Notes: generated by a model not told the origin, from the letters alone. DNA of 64,000 bases from Paenibacillus pedocola (GCF_031599675.1 NZ_CP134223.1:3348001-3412000), one strand, 5' to 3'; shown: positions 45,863 through 54,826, counted from the first letter of the stretch. Program-made: numbers and translations.

Positions 45863-46528
45863 ATGAATACTGAACTGTACGAAAAACTCGCTAAACTGCA
45901 GTGGCTTTTGCAGAGGAAGCATTTTAGAACCCACACCGCTGTTGGCCCTATGGCTGATACGTCCCGCGGGCAAGGCCGGATACTGGCATTTCTCCGGATG
46001 AAGGACGGGATCAGCACCAAAGATTTATCCTATATGCTGGACATCCGTGTATCATCCCTCAATGAATTGCTGGCAAAATTGGAGAAAGCCGAATACATCA
46101 CCCGTAAACCCTCAGAAACAGATAAACGCATCATGCTGATTTATCTGACGTCCAAAGGGCAAACCGAAGAAGAACATGAAATAGACAGCGGAGACATCTT
46201 TTCTTGCTTATCCCAGGATGAGCAGGCTATCTTCGGGGAATATCTCGTACGCGTGAGTACAGCTTTGGAGGAGGAACTGGGAACAGACGTAGAACGTGAC
46301 GAAATGGCAAGCTGGATGGAGGCTGCAAAGGAGCGTATTGGTGCTGAGGAATTAGAAAAGCTAATGTCCATGCGTGGACAAATGCACAGAATGTGGGCAA
46401 ATTCCGGAGACGAACGCTTTAACAGAAGATTCCCGGGGTTTGGCGGGGAAGGGTTCGGCAGTGGAATGCAGGGATTTGGCTGGCCCTCCAGGGATGGAAG
46501 AAATTCGCCGGACCCTGAGGATAAATAA
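45863..46528 (+). CDS. MarR-family regulator with glycine-rich tail
   Basis: A 221-residue protein. The MarR winged helix lies at about 30-110 (GRILAFLRMKDGISTKDLSYMLDIRVSSLNELLAKLEKAEYITRKPSETDKRIMLIYLTSKG). An unusual C-terminal extension follows (about 145-221): a helical acidic part and a Gly/Phe/Arg/Trp-rich disordered tail (FPGFGGEGFGSGMQGFGWPS). Typical MarR proteins stop near 150 residues. The triple operator over its own promoter implies autoregulation. The MATE pump gene follows, beyond a hairpin. Confidence 0.9.
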   Translation: MNTELYEKLAKLQWLLQRKHFRTHTAVGPMADTSRGQGRILAFLRMKDGISTKDLSYMLDIRVSSLNELLAKLEKAEYITRKPSETDKRIMLIYLTSKGQTEEEHEIDSGDIFSCLSQDEQAIFGEYLVRVSTALEEELGTDVERDEMASWMEAAKERIGAEELEKLMSMRGQMHRMWANSGDERFNRRFPGFGGEGFGSGMQGFGWPSRDGRNSPDPEDK

Positions 46529-46550
46529 GCAGAATATTAATAATAAGCAG

Positions 46551-46596
46551 CAGGGCACTGCCTTACCAAAGCCGTTAGGCGGTGCCCTTATTTAAT
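46551..46596 (+). terminator. Hairpin after marR
   Basis: AGGGCACTGCC pairs with GGCGGTGCCCT across a 15-base loop, followed by TATTTAATTT. Confidence 0.75.
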
Positions 46597-46605
46597 TTGT
46601 CATAG

Positions 46606-46627
46606 TTAGAATTCTAATTGTTTGACA
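46606..46627 (+). promoter_or_regulatory. Palindrome and -35 upstream of the MATE gene
   Basis: TTAGAATTCTAA (46606-46617) is a perfect 12-base palindrome directly before TTGACA (46622-46627). The -10 is unclear in the A-rich sequence that follows. The palindrome differs from the GGTACC sites of marR, so another regulator may bind it. Confidence 0.45.
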
Positions 46628-46667
46628 CCAAAAATAAATGATAAAAATGAAGAAAGTGGTGATCCCT

Positions 46668-48020
46668 ATGGATACAGAAAATCTCCATTACTTTGAAAAA
46701 GCACCGGTCGCAAAGGCTGTAGCTCATTTCGCTTTACCGATGATGCTAGGCACGTCAATGAGCGTGATCTATTCCATCTTAAACGCCTTTTTCATTGGTA
46801 CCCTAAATAACACTGCCATGTTAACTGCACTCGCCCTAACCTTGCCGTTATTCGCGGTCATTATGGCACTGGGCAACTTGATTGGCGTCGGCAGCAGTGC
46901 ATTCATCTCCCGTCTGCTGGGAGAGAAAAGATATGCTGATGTTAAGCATGTTTCTTCATTCGCTTTTTACAGCAGTTTAGTTATCGGACTTATCGCCATG
47001 GCACTTGGACTTCCTCTGGTCAATTCCATCGTTCATGGCCTGGGGGCAACGCCTGACTCCTTCGGGTTTACCAAGGACTATGTCACAATAATGCTCATGG
47101 GTTCACCATTCGTCGTATTATTCTTCACGCTGGAGAATATCGTACGCTCGGAGGGTGCAGCAATTACATCCATGATTGGTATGCTTCTTAGCGTTGTCGT
47201 GAATATTATTCTTGATGCACTGGTCATCTTCGTCTTCCATTGGGATGTGATTGGCGTAGCTTCTGCTACGGTCATTTCTAACTTGGTTGCGAGTGCTTAT
47301 TACACCTACCATATAGGCTTAAAGAGCCGTTTTTTAACGCTTTCAATCAAACATTTCAAGCCTTCCAAGGAAATTCTGAGTAATGTATTCAAAATTGGAG
47401 TCCCCGTCTTTGTAATGAGTATGTTCATGGGTGCAATGTCACTCATCTTCAACCGTTATCTTGTCCAATATGGGGAGCAGGCAATAGCAGGATTTGGAAT
47501 ATCATCGCGTCTACTGCAATTTCCCGAGTTAATTCTGATGGGCTTAAGCGAAGGAGTCGTACCGCTCATTGCCTTCTCTTTTACAGCAAACCGATTGCGC
47601 ATGAAGCATACCATACAATTCACGATTAAAACGATTGTCGCGTTAGCCGTTGTGTTCGGCGTGATCGTCTATCTGATCTCGGACCATTTAATTGGTTTAT
47701 TTACGAATGACCCGCAATTAATTGAAATGGGCAGCTACATTCTGCATGTGACGTTCTTGTCCTTGTTCATTACAGGCATGACGTCGTTATTTACGGGAAT
47801 CTTTCAGGCCACAGCACAAGGGACCGCCGCGTTTATGATGTCAATCATTCAAGGCATTACTCTGATTCCTGTGCTCTACATCGCCAACCGGATGAATGGT
47901 TTCCATGGGGTGGTGTGGTCGCTAGTTATTTCGGATATCGTAGCGTTCCTTGTCGGCGCGATCATGCTTTATATGCTGCGTACGAAATTGCAGCCGGATT
48001 TAGATCATTTAGCCCAATAG
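46668..48020 (+). CDS. MATE-family multidrug/cation antiporter
   Basis: A 450-residue, 12-TM exporter. Two homologous halves each open with the family pattern: FALPMMLGTSMSVIYSILNAFFIGTLNNTAMLTALALTLPLFAVIMALGNLIGVGSSAFISRLLGEKR, and later FGISSRLLQFPELILMGLSEGVVPLIAFSF. MepA-type Na+/H+-coupled drug export is the expected role. ATG 46668 is preferred; earlier in-frame ATGs at 46638 and 46647 lack any ribosome site, though the site for 46668 (AGTGGTG) is also weak. It lies downstream of the MarR gene but probably has its own promoter. Confidence 0.9.
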   Translation: MDTENLHYFEKAPVAKAVAHFALPMMLGTSMSVIYSILNAFFIGTLNNTAMLTALALTLPLFAVIMALGNLIGVGSSAFISRLLGEKRYADVKHVSSFAFYSSLVIGLIAMALGLPLVNSIVHGLGATPDSFGFTKDYVTIMLMGSPFVVLFFTLENIVRSEGAAITSMIGMLLSVVVNIILDALVIFVFHWDVIGVASATVISNLVASAYYTYHIGLKSRFLTLSIKHFKPSKEILSNVFKIGVPVFVMSMFMGAMSLIFNRYLVQYGEQAIAGFGISSRLLQFPELILMGLSEGVVPLIAFSFTANRLRMKHTIQFTIKTIVALAVVFGVIVYLISDHLIGLFTNDPQLIEMGSYILHVTFLSLFITGMTSLFTGIFQATAQGTAAFMMSIIQGITLIPVLYIANRMNGFHGVVWSLVISDIVAFLVGAIMLYMLRTKLQPDLDHLAQ

Positions 48021-48083
48021 GATGGGGTGGGATGATTGCCTTTCAATCAATGAAGCAGAGATCCTCTCGTTTCTTACTCCAAG

Positions 48084-48118
48084 CTGCATAATTACAGCTG
48101 TAAGAACCACAATAAGCA
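48084..48118 (+). promoter_or_regulatory. Shared 35-bp leader block, copy 2
   Basis: Matches 29237-29271 at 31 of 35 bases and ends, like that copy, exactly 31 bases before the start codon. It contains the perfect palindrome TTACAGCTGTAA (48092-48103) and a possible extended -10 (TGCATAAT). Confidence 0.6.
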
Positions 48119-48149
48119 AAGCAGCATTAAGTATAAGAAAGGGAATCAG

Positions 48150-49454
48150 ATGCTACGTAATTTAATCTTCCGGAGAACGGCTATACTGCTGATGGTGTTT
48201 CTCTTCAGTATGGCTGATTTTAAGATATATGAATATAAGAAGGTCAGTCAAAAGGCTTACTTCGGTGCTGGTAACGGATATAACCTGATCGTAGTCCAGC
48301 TTGAATCATTTCAGAATTTTCTTGTGAATCTATCCGTCCAAGGGCAGGAAGTCACTCCAAATTTAAATAAGCTATCGGCCAAAAGCATCTATTTCCCTAA
48401 TGTTTTTTCACAAATAGGGCGGGGGAATACCTCGGATGCCGAATTTACGAGCAACACTTCTATTTACCCTGTTGGTGATCCAGCCATGTCGTCCAAGTAT
48501 GCTGACCGGGACATTCCAAGCATAGCAAAGCTACTGCACGCCAAGGGGTATATTGCGAACACTTTCCATGTGAATGAGGTAAGCTTTTGGAACCGGGACC
48601 GGTTGTATCCGGCATTAGGCTTCGATAAGTATTATGATAAACCCTATTTTAAGCAAGAAATCTTTAACCGTTATGGAGCCTCCGATGAAGAACTGTATAC
48701 GGTGGCTATCGAAAAGCTGCAGTCACTACATAGAAACAACAAGCTGTTTTATGCACAACTGGTTACTGTATCGAGTCACTCTCCCTTTAATATACCTAAG
48801 GCCAGCAGGAGATTGAAGTTAAACCCGGACCTGAACGGAAAACTATTGGGTAATTATCTTACTGCTGTTAACTATGCTGATTATGCGCTTGGCACCTTTA
48901 TTGAGAAGCTTAAACATGCCGGGCTTTGGAACCAGAGTGTTCTGGTCGTATATGGGGATCATTTCGGATTAAGCAAAAAGAAATATAATCCCGAGAAGAT
49001 CAGCCAGACCTTTGGCATCCGTTATCACAAGCAGATCAGCACATTAAACATTCCGCTCCTTATTCATCTGCCGGGGAAACGCTCCGGACATAGAATTGAG
49101 CTTACAGGTGGGCAAACGGATATCCTTCCTACTGTTGCGAACATTATGGGAATTGATTTGAAAAGCTTAGGATTCACAGCATTCGGTCAAGATTTGCTGA
49201 ATACAAAGCACAATACAGTAGGAATCCGGTATTATTTGCCGACCGGATCATTCTTAAATGATGAAATCCTCTTCCTACCCGGTAAAAAAGGGTTTGAGGA
49301 CGGGACTGCGACCTCCATAAAAAGCTTCAAAAAAATTAATAACATTGCGCCCTACAGATCTGAATACGAGGAAATTATTAAACGTATGAAGCAATCTGAC
49401 AAGTATGTTAAACAACTTCCTATTCGGGAGGGGGCAGGAATTCCGCGTTTGTGA
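48150..49454 (+). CDS. LtaS-like sulfatase-fold enzyme with a single N-terminal helix
   Basis: The 434-residue product has one N-terminal hydrophobic helix (about 10-22) and then the alkaline-phosphatase-fold extracellular domain of lipoteichoic acid synthases. VVQLESFQNF supplies the metal-binding Glu, GRGNTSDAEFTSNTSIYP the catalytic Thr, NTFHVNEVSFWNRD and LVTVSSHSPFN further pocket residues, and VVYGDHFGLSKKK the Asp-His metal ligands. Normal LtaS proteins (about 600-650 residues) have five N-terminal TM helices; these are missing. It may transfer or remove glycerol phosphate or phosphoethanolamine outside the cell. The sequence shows no frameshifted remnant of extra helices upstream. Confidence 0.85.
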   Translation: MLRNLIFRRTAILLMVFLFSMADFKIYEYKKVSQKAYFGAGNGYNLIVVQLESFQNFLVNLSVQGQEVTPNLNKLSAKSIYFPNVFSQIGRGNTSDAEFTSNTSIYPVGDPAMSSKYADRDIPSIAKLLHAKGYIANTFHVNEVSFWNRDRLYPALGFDKYYDKPYFKQEIFNRYGASDEELYTVAIEKLQSLHRNNKLFYAQLVTVSSHSPFNIPKASRRLKLNPDLNGKLLGNYLTAVNYADYALGTFIEKLKHAGLWNQSVLVVYGDHFGLSKKKYNPEKISQTFGIRYHKQISTLNIPLLIHLPGKRSGHRIELTGGQTDILPTVANIMGIDLKSLGFTAFGQDLLNTKHNTVGIRYYLPTGSFLNDEILFLPGKKGFEDGTATSIKSFKKINNIAPYRSEYEEIIKRMKQSDKYVKQLPIREGAGIPRL

Positions 49455-49541
49455 ATTTCTTGCATAAGCTCCGCGTTATAATGGAAAACTTCTGTAGTGC
49501 GAATCAACACATCGATTCGATATCTTAGGAGGTTAAACCTT

Positions 49542-49730
49542 ATGACAACACAGGATCCGCAAGAGCTTCTTAAGCTTAAGCATGAGCAGGATGAGGAAAA
49601 AAGGCAGTTCACAAACTTTGCCCGGGCTGTCTCCGGCCACGGTGAAGTAGAAGCAGGTCAGGAAAACAGTAATGACCGGCTGCCTGACGATCAAAACCGT
49701 ATGAAATCTGTTGAGAACAGACAAAATTAA
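49542..49730 (+). CDS. 62-residue acidic small protein
   Basis: ATG 49542 follows TAGGAGG by 9 bases and gives a soluble, charged 62-residue protein beginning MTTQDPQELLKLKHEQDEEK, rich in Glu, Gln, Asp and Asn. It has no membrane segment or Cys. I do not know a family. A terminator hairpin follows directly. It lies between the LtaS-like gene and the ger operon and appears to be monocistronic. Confidence 0.7.
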   Translation: MTTQDPQELLKLKHEQDEEKRQFTNFARAVSGHGEVEAGQENSNDRLPDDQNRMKSVENRQN

Positions 49731-49742
49731 GGATGAAATGAG

Positions 49743-49767
49743 GCCGATCCCACAAAGGATCGGCTTT
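49743..49767 (+). terminator. Terminator of the 62-residue gene
   Basis: GCCGATCC (49743-49750) pairs with GGATCGGC (49757-49764), then TTT. Confidence 0.75.
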
Positions 49768-49778
49768 AAAAGTTGATT

Positions 49779-49809
49779 TTCATAATAATGAGTTCAAAGG
49801 ATCATATTA
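49779..49809 (+). promoter_or_regulatory. Possible sigma-G promoter of the ger operon
   Basis: TTCATA (49779-49784), 18 bases, CATATTA (49803-49809). This resembles the forespore sigma-G pattern (TGMATA, then CATNNTA) with one -35 mismatch. Germination receptors are normally sigma-G dependent. Confidence 0.45.
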
Positions 49810-49841
49810 ACATTAACTCAAGTGAACGGGGGGACGATGCA

Positions 49842-50081
49842 TTGATTTTTCTTGGCATTTTCGTTCTATCGATTATGGGGACAGTGTTGCTGGTGTTCCT
49901 TGACGTATTAGTATATCGTGTTTCATTCCAATCTGCATTGCTACACTTATACTTCATTCCTTCAAATTCTTCATTTCGTTGGTTTCTTGGGGCTGCACTG
50001 TTAACGGCAGGGGGAACCGACTTAAAAAACTCAGCTTTTATCAGGCGTTTAGTCTTAATGCTGACGAGAAACAGGGGATGA
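49842..50081 (+). CDS. Small two-helix membrane protein, candidate germination receptor D subunit
   Basis: Starting at TTG 49842, eight bases after GGGGG, the frame gives 79 residues with two hydrophobic segments (about 1-27, FLGIFVLSIMGTVLLVFLDVLVY; about 48-60, WFLGAALLTAGG) and a basic tail. A longer start at 49788 would lie upstream of the presumed transcript start and lacks a ribosome site. Small two-TM D subunits encoded beside ger operons modulate germinant receptors in Bacillus and Clostridium. Size, topology and position (8 bases before gerKB) fit, but the sequence family is not confirmed. Confidence 0.6.
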   Translation: MIFLGIFVLSIMGTVLLVFLDVLVYRVSFQSALLHLYFIPSNSSFRWFLGAALLTAGGTDLKNSAFIRRLVLMLTRNRG

Positions 50082-50088
50082 GACCTTA

Positions 50089-51183
50089 ATGAAAACTACC
50101 CGCCTTCAACCTTTTCACACATTTACAATCGTGACTGTCTTTCTGCTCGGTACCTCGATTATTTTCGGAACTCCCCGATTGGTAGAGGACACATGGATTG
50201 TAGACCTCATCACCCTTGTTCCTTCCTGCGCTTTATTCCTGTTATATACCCATTTATTAGTGGCTGGTAAGAGTAATGACCTGTATTCGCTTCTTTATAA
50301 AATATGGGGACGATTACTGGGCCAGGTTCTTGTATTAGGTTATACCGTTTATTTTTTATATATAGGCTCCCGGAACATCCGCGACATGATTGAGTTAGTC
50401 AAGACAACACTTCTTGCGAATACCCCTGAGGAATTGCTCATTCTTTTGTTCACTTTAGTTATTGCTTATGCTTCAGCCGGAGGACTATCCACGATTGGCC
50501 GTGTAGCCATCCCCATTTCGGTTATGGTTATCTTTTTCTTTCTCCTGCTTGCGGTACTTCTCGGTTTCAGTGGATCATTGGATACGGAACGAATCCTTCC
50601 GCTACTCTCCAAGGGGGTCTCACCTGTTATCAATGCTACATGGAAAAGCACAATATGGTTTCCCTACGGAGAAATTATCGTGTTTCTCGTATTTGTGAAT
50701 GGACTCGGTAACCCGAGACGATTTCGGGTACTGGGATTAGCCGCGATGATTTGCAGTTGCTTCGTGCTAACCTTCTCTAGCCTCCTGCAGATCTGCACAC
50801 TCGGGAAGGAGAACATGAAATTCTCAGTCTTTGCATTATTGGACGCAGCAAGACAAATCAACATTGGCGACTTTATTACCCGTATGGATGCACTGGTGGC
50901 GTTTATCATCTTCTTTAGTGTTCTTCTAAAATGCTCGATCTTTTTATACGCTGGCACAAAGGGTGCCGCGTTTGTATTTAAGAGAAGCTTTACAAAGTTC
51001 ACGTTACCATGTGCGTTCCTTATTGGCGGCTATTCCATTTTGGTTACGAACAATTATGGCGAACATATAGAGGAAGGTTTGAACCATGTTATCTTCTGGC
51101 TACATATACCGATGCAGCTGGCAATTCCGGTTGCTACTCTGCTTCTTGTCTGGATTCGTAATCTGAAAGGAGAAGAATTATGA
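50089..51183 (+). CDS. Spore germination receptor B subunit (APC-type permease)
   Basis: A 364-residue inner-membrane protein with about 10 TM helices and the endospore-germination-permease pattern: FHTFTIVTVFLLGTSIIFGTP at the N-terminus, YFLYIGSRNIRDMIELVKTTLLANTPEELLILLF, and IWFPYGEIIVFLVF in the middle. It belongs to the GerAB/GerBB/GerKB family, which binds nutrient germinants in the spore inner membrane. AGGGGATGAG precedes the ATG and the stop overlaps the A-subunit start (ATGA). The ligand cannot be predicted. Confidence 0.93.
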   Translation: MKTTRLQPFHTFTIVTVFLLGTSIIFGTPRLVEDTWIVDLITLVPSCALFLLYTHLLVAGKSNDLYSLLYKIWGRLLGQVLVLGYTVYFLYIGSRNIRDMIELVKTTLLANTPEELLILLFTLVIAYASAGGLSTIGRVAIPISVMVIFFFLLLAVLLGFSGSLDTERILPLLSKGVSPVINATWKSTIWFPYGEIIVFLVFVNGLGNPRRFRVLGLAAMICSCFVLTFSSLLQICTLGKENMKFSVFALLDAARQINIGDFITRMDALVAFIIFFSVLLKCSIFLYAGTKGAAFVFKRSFTKFTLPCAFLIGGYSILVTNNYGEHIEEGLNHVIFWLHIPMQLAIPVATLLLVWIRNLKGEEL

Positions 51184-52592
51184 CTACGGATGAAAAAAAG
51201 CCAAGTACCGGCATTCATATGGAGTCTGTAAAAGAGGAAATCGAACGGCGTTTGGGAGCAACCTCTGATTTGGCATCCGTAACGATTAGGATTTTTGGGG
51301 AGGCAGGGGTGTTCAGCTATTTGACCTCAATGACTAATACTGCTTTTCTAATGGATAATGTTATAAAACCACTCACTCACGCTGTGAGCCCCGTGGACAA
51401 ACTGCAAAAGAGCCAGTGGCTTGATCGAATTCGAGAGCAGTATTTGACGGGTCTAACCACGGAGGCATCAAATGACCCAGGACATTTCACAGACTTAATC
51501 ATGAAAGGTTATGCTGCTTTATATATCTCCGGTATGACAGAAGTTTTAATGATTGATATCAAGGAACTTGAAACGCGCGCCGTTACTGAGCCGACTACAC
51601 AGAGTGTAGCCATTGGACCTAAGGATGGATTCACGGAATCAGCAGAGACGAATATCAGCTTAATTCGGAGGAAGATTCAGAATTCAAACCTACGCTTTGA
51701 GAAATATGAACTTGGCGAGATAACCAAGACGTCCATTTACCTCTCCTATGTAGATGACTTAGTTGAGAAGGAAGTCTTGAATCAAATCCGCGATAAAATT
51801 AAGCAGCACAAAATGGATAGTCTGTTCGCTTCCAGCAACCTTGACACCCTGTTCCAGTCCAAAGAACTTTCGTTGTTTCCGACCGTCTATGCAAGTGAAA
51901 GGCCAGATAATATTTGTAATGGTTTAATTGATAAGCGTGTCGCCGTTATCGTAAACGGTAGTCCGTTCGTGCTAATGGTTCCCTCACTATTAAATGATTA
52001 CTTCAGATCACCAGAGGACGTCTACCAATGGTTCTCCTTCGGTGTTTTTATCAGGTACCTGCGATATTTGTCCTTACTGATCTCACTCTGTATGCCGGCA
52101 CTCTATATCTCAATCACTTGTTATCATCAGGAATTGATTCCGACCATGCTGCTCACGAGCATAGCCGCCCAGCGGCAAGGTATTCCATTCCCGGTTGTTT
52201 TTGAGGTTTTGGTGCTCGAGATCACATTTGAAATCCTTAGAGAAGCAGGAACCCGCATGCCGCGCATTATCGGGCAATCCATCTCGATTGCAGGCGCGCT
52301 GGTACTTGGACAAGCTGCTGTTTTGGCGGGCTTTGTATCCAATGTCAGCTTAATCGTTGTTTCGTTAACGGTTATTTCAGGTTTTGTATCCCCAATCTAC
52401 AGCTTTGGTGCAAGAATACGTTTATTCCGATACGGGCTTATCATACTTGGTTCCCTCTTGGGTTTGTTTGGCGTTTTCCTTGCGTGTGCGTTTTTGTTGA
52501 TTCACTTGTCGCGTATCGAACCTTACGGGATACCCTATCTAACATCCAGTCTTACGAAGCGTGCGAAAAAGGGGGAGCGAAATGCTGCGTAA
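51180..52592 (+). CDS. Spore germination receptor A subunit
   Basis: A 470-residue GerAA/GerKA-type protein. A large N-terminal hydrophilic region (about 1-290) has SVTIRIFGEAGVFSYLTSMTN-like and LLIDELEVRAV-like segments (here MIDIKELETRAVTEPTTQSVAIGPKDGFTES). The membrane part follows from about 300, with YLSLLISLCMPALYISITCYHQELIPTMLLTSIAAQRQGIPFPVVFEVLVLEITFEILREAGTRMPRIIGQSISIAGALVLGQAAV, a highly typical stretch. It forms the ion-conducting part of the germinant receptor complex. AAAGGAG precedes the ATG; the 3' end overlaps the C-subunit gene by 11 bases. Confidence 0.95.
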   Translation: MTTDEKKPSTGIHMESVKEEIERRLGATSDLASVTIRIFGEAGVFSYLTSMTNTAFLMDNVIKPLTHAVSPVDKLQKSQWLDRIREQYLTGLTTEASNDPGHFTDLIMKGYAALYISGMTEVLMIDIKELETRAVTEPTTQSVAIGPKDGFTESAETNISLIRRKIQNSNLRFEKYELGEITKTSIYLSYVDDLVEKEVLNQIRDKIKQHKMDSLFASSNLDTLFQSKELSLFPTVYASERPDNICNGLIDKRVAVIVNGSPFVLMVPSLLNDYFRSPEDVYQWFSFGVFIRYLRYLSLLISLCMPALYISITCYHQELIPTMLLTSIAAQRQGIPFPVVFEVLVLEITFEILREAGTRMPRIIGQSISIAGALVLGQAAVLAGFVSNVSLIVVSLTVISGFVSPIYSFGARIRLFRYGLIILGSLLGLFGVFLACAFLLIHLSRIEPYGIPYLTSSLTKRAKKGERNAA

Positions 52593-53772
52593 AGGTTTAC
52601 TTCTGATTATGGCGGCTACCCTATGTCTGCTTCTAAGCGGCTGCTGGGATTGGGTGGAGGTGAACCAGTCCTCCATGTTAACCGGAATGGCTATTGAGCC
52701 AGGGAAGAATGGAATGTTAAAGCTCACCATGGAAGTGTTAAATCCCGCCGAGGCGCAAAGAGTACAAAACGGAAGTGGAGGGCCTCCTACACTTCTATAT
52801 ACCATGGAGGGAAAATCAATCAGTGAAGCTTCTTCCCGCATGAACGAGATGGTTGAACGGAAAATCATCTTCTCTCATATCCATATGGTTGTCATCGATG
52901 AAAGCATTGCGCGGAAAGGATTAAGTCAGATTATTGATGTTCTTCAGCGATCCCGCTTTGTTCGCGAGGACGTGCTATTACTGATTGCCAAAGATACACC
53001 GGCATCAAATGTACTTAAGATCATGTATCCAAGTGGACAATATGCAAGCTGGAAGCTCAGAATGCAGATCATTCATTTTTACCGTTCTTGGGGCGGCACT
53101 CCGAAAAGTACATTGTACAACTATACAGATGCAATGTTGGATGAAGGAAGGGAGCCTGTTCTCGCTGCAATTTCTATAGAAGGAGACGTTAACAACAGCG
53201 ACAACAGCAAAGCCACAACGTCATCTATTCCTAGAGCCATCGTCAAATGTGCAGGTTCCGCCGTGTTCAGAGAGGACAAGCTTATTGGTTTTATTTCGGT
53301 GTCAGATACAAGATTGTTAAACCTGATTAGAGACAAGATTACAGGAACGAGTTTTGCTGTTCCGGTTGACAACAAACAAGGTGTCGCAACGATTCGGATG
53401 AACCCGATACACACAAACATTGATGTAACATTGAATAACGGACGCCCGCATGTAAAATTATCTATTGCAGGAGAAGGCCATGTGAGCAGCATTGATACGG
53501 ATTTACCTCTTGATACTGCGGCAGGGTATCGACAACTGGAACAGCTGGAGTCTAATTACCTGAACGAACAGGTTAGATCCACCATTAGCCGTGTACAAAA
53601 AGAGTTTGGTGTGGACATTTTTGGTTTCGGAGAGTATATGAACCGGCATCACAATGCTCAGTATAAGCTTGCGAAGAAAGATTGGAACGGTCATTTTAAA
53701 GAAGCTGAAATCGAGGTTTTCAGCAGAGTTGCAATAACCCGGTCGGACTTGAAAACTAGGAGGTTAAACTAA
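52582..53772 (+). CDS. Spore germination receptor C subunit lipoprotein
   Basis: A 396-residue GerAC/GerKC-type lipoprotein. The signal peptide ends in LLLSGC with the lipidated Cys at residue 21, followed by WDWVEVNQSSMLTGMAIEPG, the typical start of the mature GerC chain. EGKSISEASSRMNEMVERKIIFSHIHMVVIDESIARKG and FREDVLLLIAKDTPASNVL lie in domain 1. ATG 52582 is set by GGGGGAG inside the A gene; the longer frame from 52561 has none. It completes the receptor on the outer face of the spore inner membrane. Confidence 0.94.
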   Translation: MLRKGLLLIMAATLCLLLSGCWDWVEVNQSSMLTGMAIEPGKNGMLKLTMEVLNPAEAQRVQNGSGGPPTLLYTMEGKSISEASSRMNEMVERKIIFSHIHMVVIDESIARKGLSQIIDVLQRSRFVREDVLLLIAKDTPASNVLKIMYPSGQYASWKLRMQIIHFYRSWGGTPKSTLYNYTDAMLDEGREPVLAAISIEGDVNNSDNSKATTSSIPRAIVKCAGSAVFREDKLIGFISVSDTRLLNLIRDKITGTSFAVPVDNKQGVATIRMNPIHTNIDVTLNNGRPHVKLSIAGEGHVSSIDTDLPLDTAAGYRQLEQLESNYLNEQVRSTISRVQKEFGVDIFGFGEYMNRHHNAQYKLAKKDWNGHFKEAEIEVFSRVAITRSDLKTRRLN

Positions 53773-53904
53773 GATTCATCTGAGATGCTAAGCGTAAATC
53801 AGTATTTTGGACTAAACAGACAAATAATTTGAGCTACGCAGCAAAGTTTCTTTTCTTGATTCCTGGTATTCTATAGGTAAAAGCTAAAAAAGGCGGAACT
53901 CCTC

Positions 53905-54822
53905 ATGTCCATTAGTACCGGAAAAACAGCCAAGGCACCGCAACAACTGATCAATGCACCGGATAAAATAGGAAGCTTACAGCAGAACGGCTTATCTGTA
54001 ATTACTTTCTGCCTGCATACACAGGGTAAGAAAGGATCGTACTTTCTGAAGGATCATTTGCTGCTGTTCGTGAAATCAGGTATATATACGGTTCGTTTCA
54101 GAGATCGCAAGTATACCGTTCGGAGTAACGAAATGTTGTTTATTCACAAAGCAACTCTAATCGAGTATGACAAGTCGGGAGAACCCGGTACCGAGTACAT
54201 GCTGGATTATATGATGTTCTTCCTAAACGAGAAATTACTCGAGGAGTTTGTACAGTTTGCGAATGTGAAGCCGATTTATCCTGTGAGTGATGTGATTCCG
54301 GTATCCATTATTCCGGTTAATGATCTTACCCGAACATATTTCGAGTCTTTGCAACCTTATTTTGATAAACCTGGACAGGTCAGTGACGGGTTAGTTAAGG
54401 TCAAACTGATGGAATTACTGTTTCATCTGGCAGATTCAAATGAACGTTTCTTGTATCAGCTGCTGCAACCGGGAAGTAATGATAATAACAGTATCAGCAG
54501 AATTATGGAGGAGAATTTCACTAATCCTGTATCCCTTCAGGATCTGGCTTATTTGTCAGGCCGAAGTCTGTCCACGTTCAAGCGGGAGTTTCAGGTAATC
54601 TATCATACCTCTCCCCTGAAGTGGATTCGCAACCGGAGATTAGACAAGGCTGAGAACATGTTATTAGAAACTTCGCTTTCCATTACCGATATTTGTTATT
54701 CCACCGGATTCGAGAACATCGCCCATTTCTCCAAAGTGTTTAAGCTTCGGTTCGGACTCGCTCCTTCAGAGTTTAGATTAAAGTTTAAGCCGAAGGAGAA
54801 AGAAGTGAAGATTATAAGATAA
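53905..54822 (+). CDS. AraC-family transcriptional regulator
   Basis: A 305-residue activator-type regulator. A cupin-like N-terminal region (about 40-180: LLLFVKSGIYTVRFRDRKYTVRSNEMLFIHKATLIEYDKSGEPGTEYMLDYMMFF) resembles the ExsA-type sensor domain. The double HTH follows at about 195-300: ISRIMEENFTNPVSLQDLAYLSGRSLSTFKREFQVIYHTSPLKWIRNRRLDKAENMLLETSLSITDICYSTGFENIAHFSKVFKLRFGLAPSEFR. It lies ahead of an NAD(P)H reductase and the aldo/keto reductase region and may govern the reductase, but no target site is evident. Confidence 0.92.
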   Translation: MSISTGKTAKAPQQLINAPDKIGSLQQNGLSVITFCLHTQGKKGSYFLKDHLLLFVKSGIYTVRFRDRKYTVRSNEMLFIHKATLIEYDKSGEPGTEYMLDYMMFFLNEKLLEEFVQFANVKPIYPVSDVIPVSIIPVNDLTRTYFESLQPYFDKPGQVSDGLVKVKLMELLFHLADSNERFLYQLLQPGSNDNNSISRIMEENFTNPVSLQDLAYLSGRSLSTFKREFQVIYHTSPLKWIRNRRLDKAENMLLETSLSITDICYSTGFENIAHFSKVFKLRFGLAPSEFRLKFKPKEKEVKIIR

Positions 54823-54826
54823 GTGT

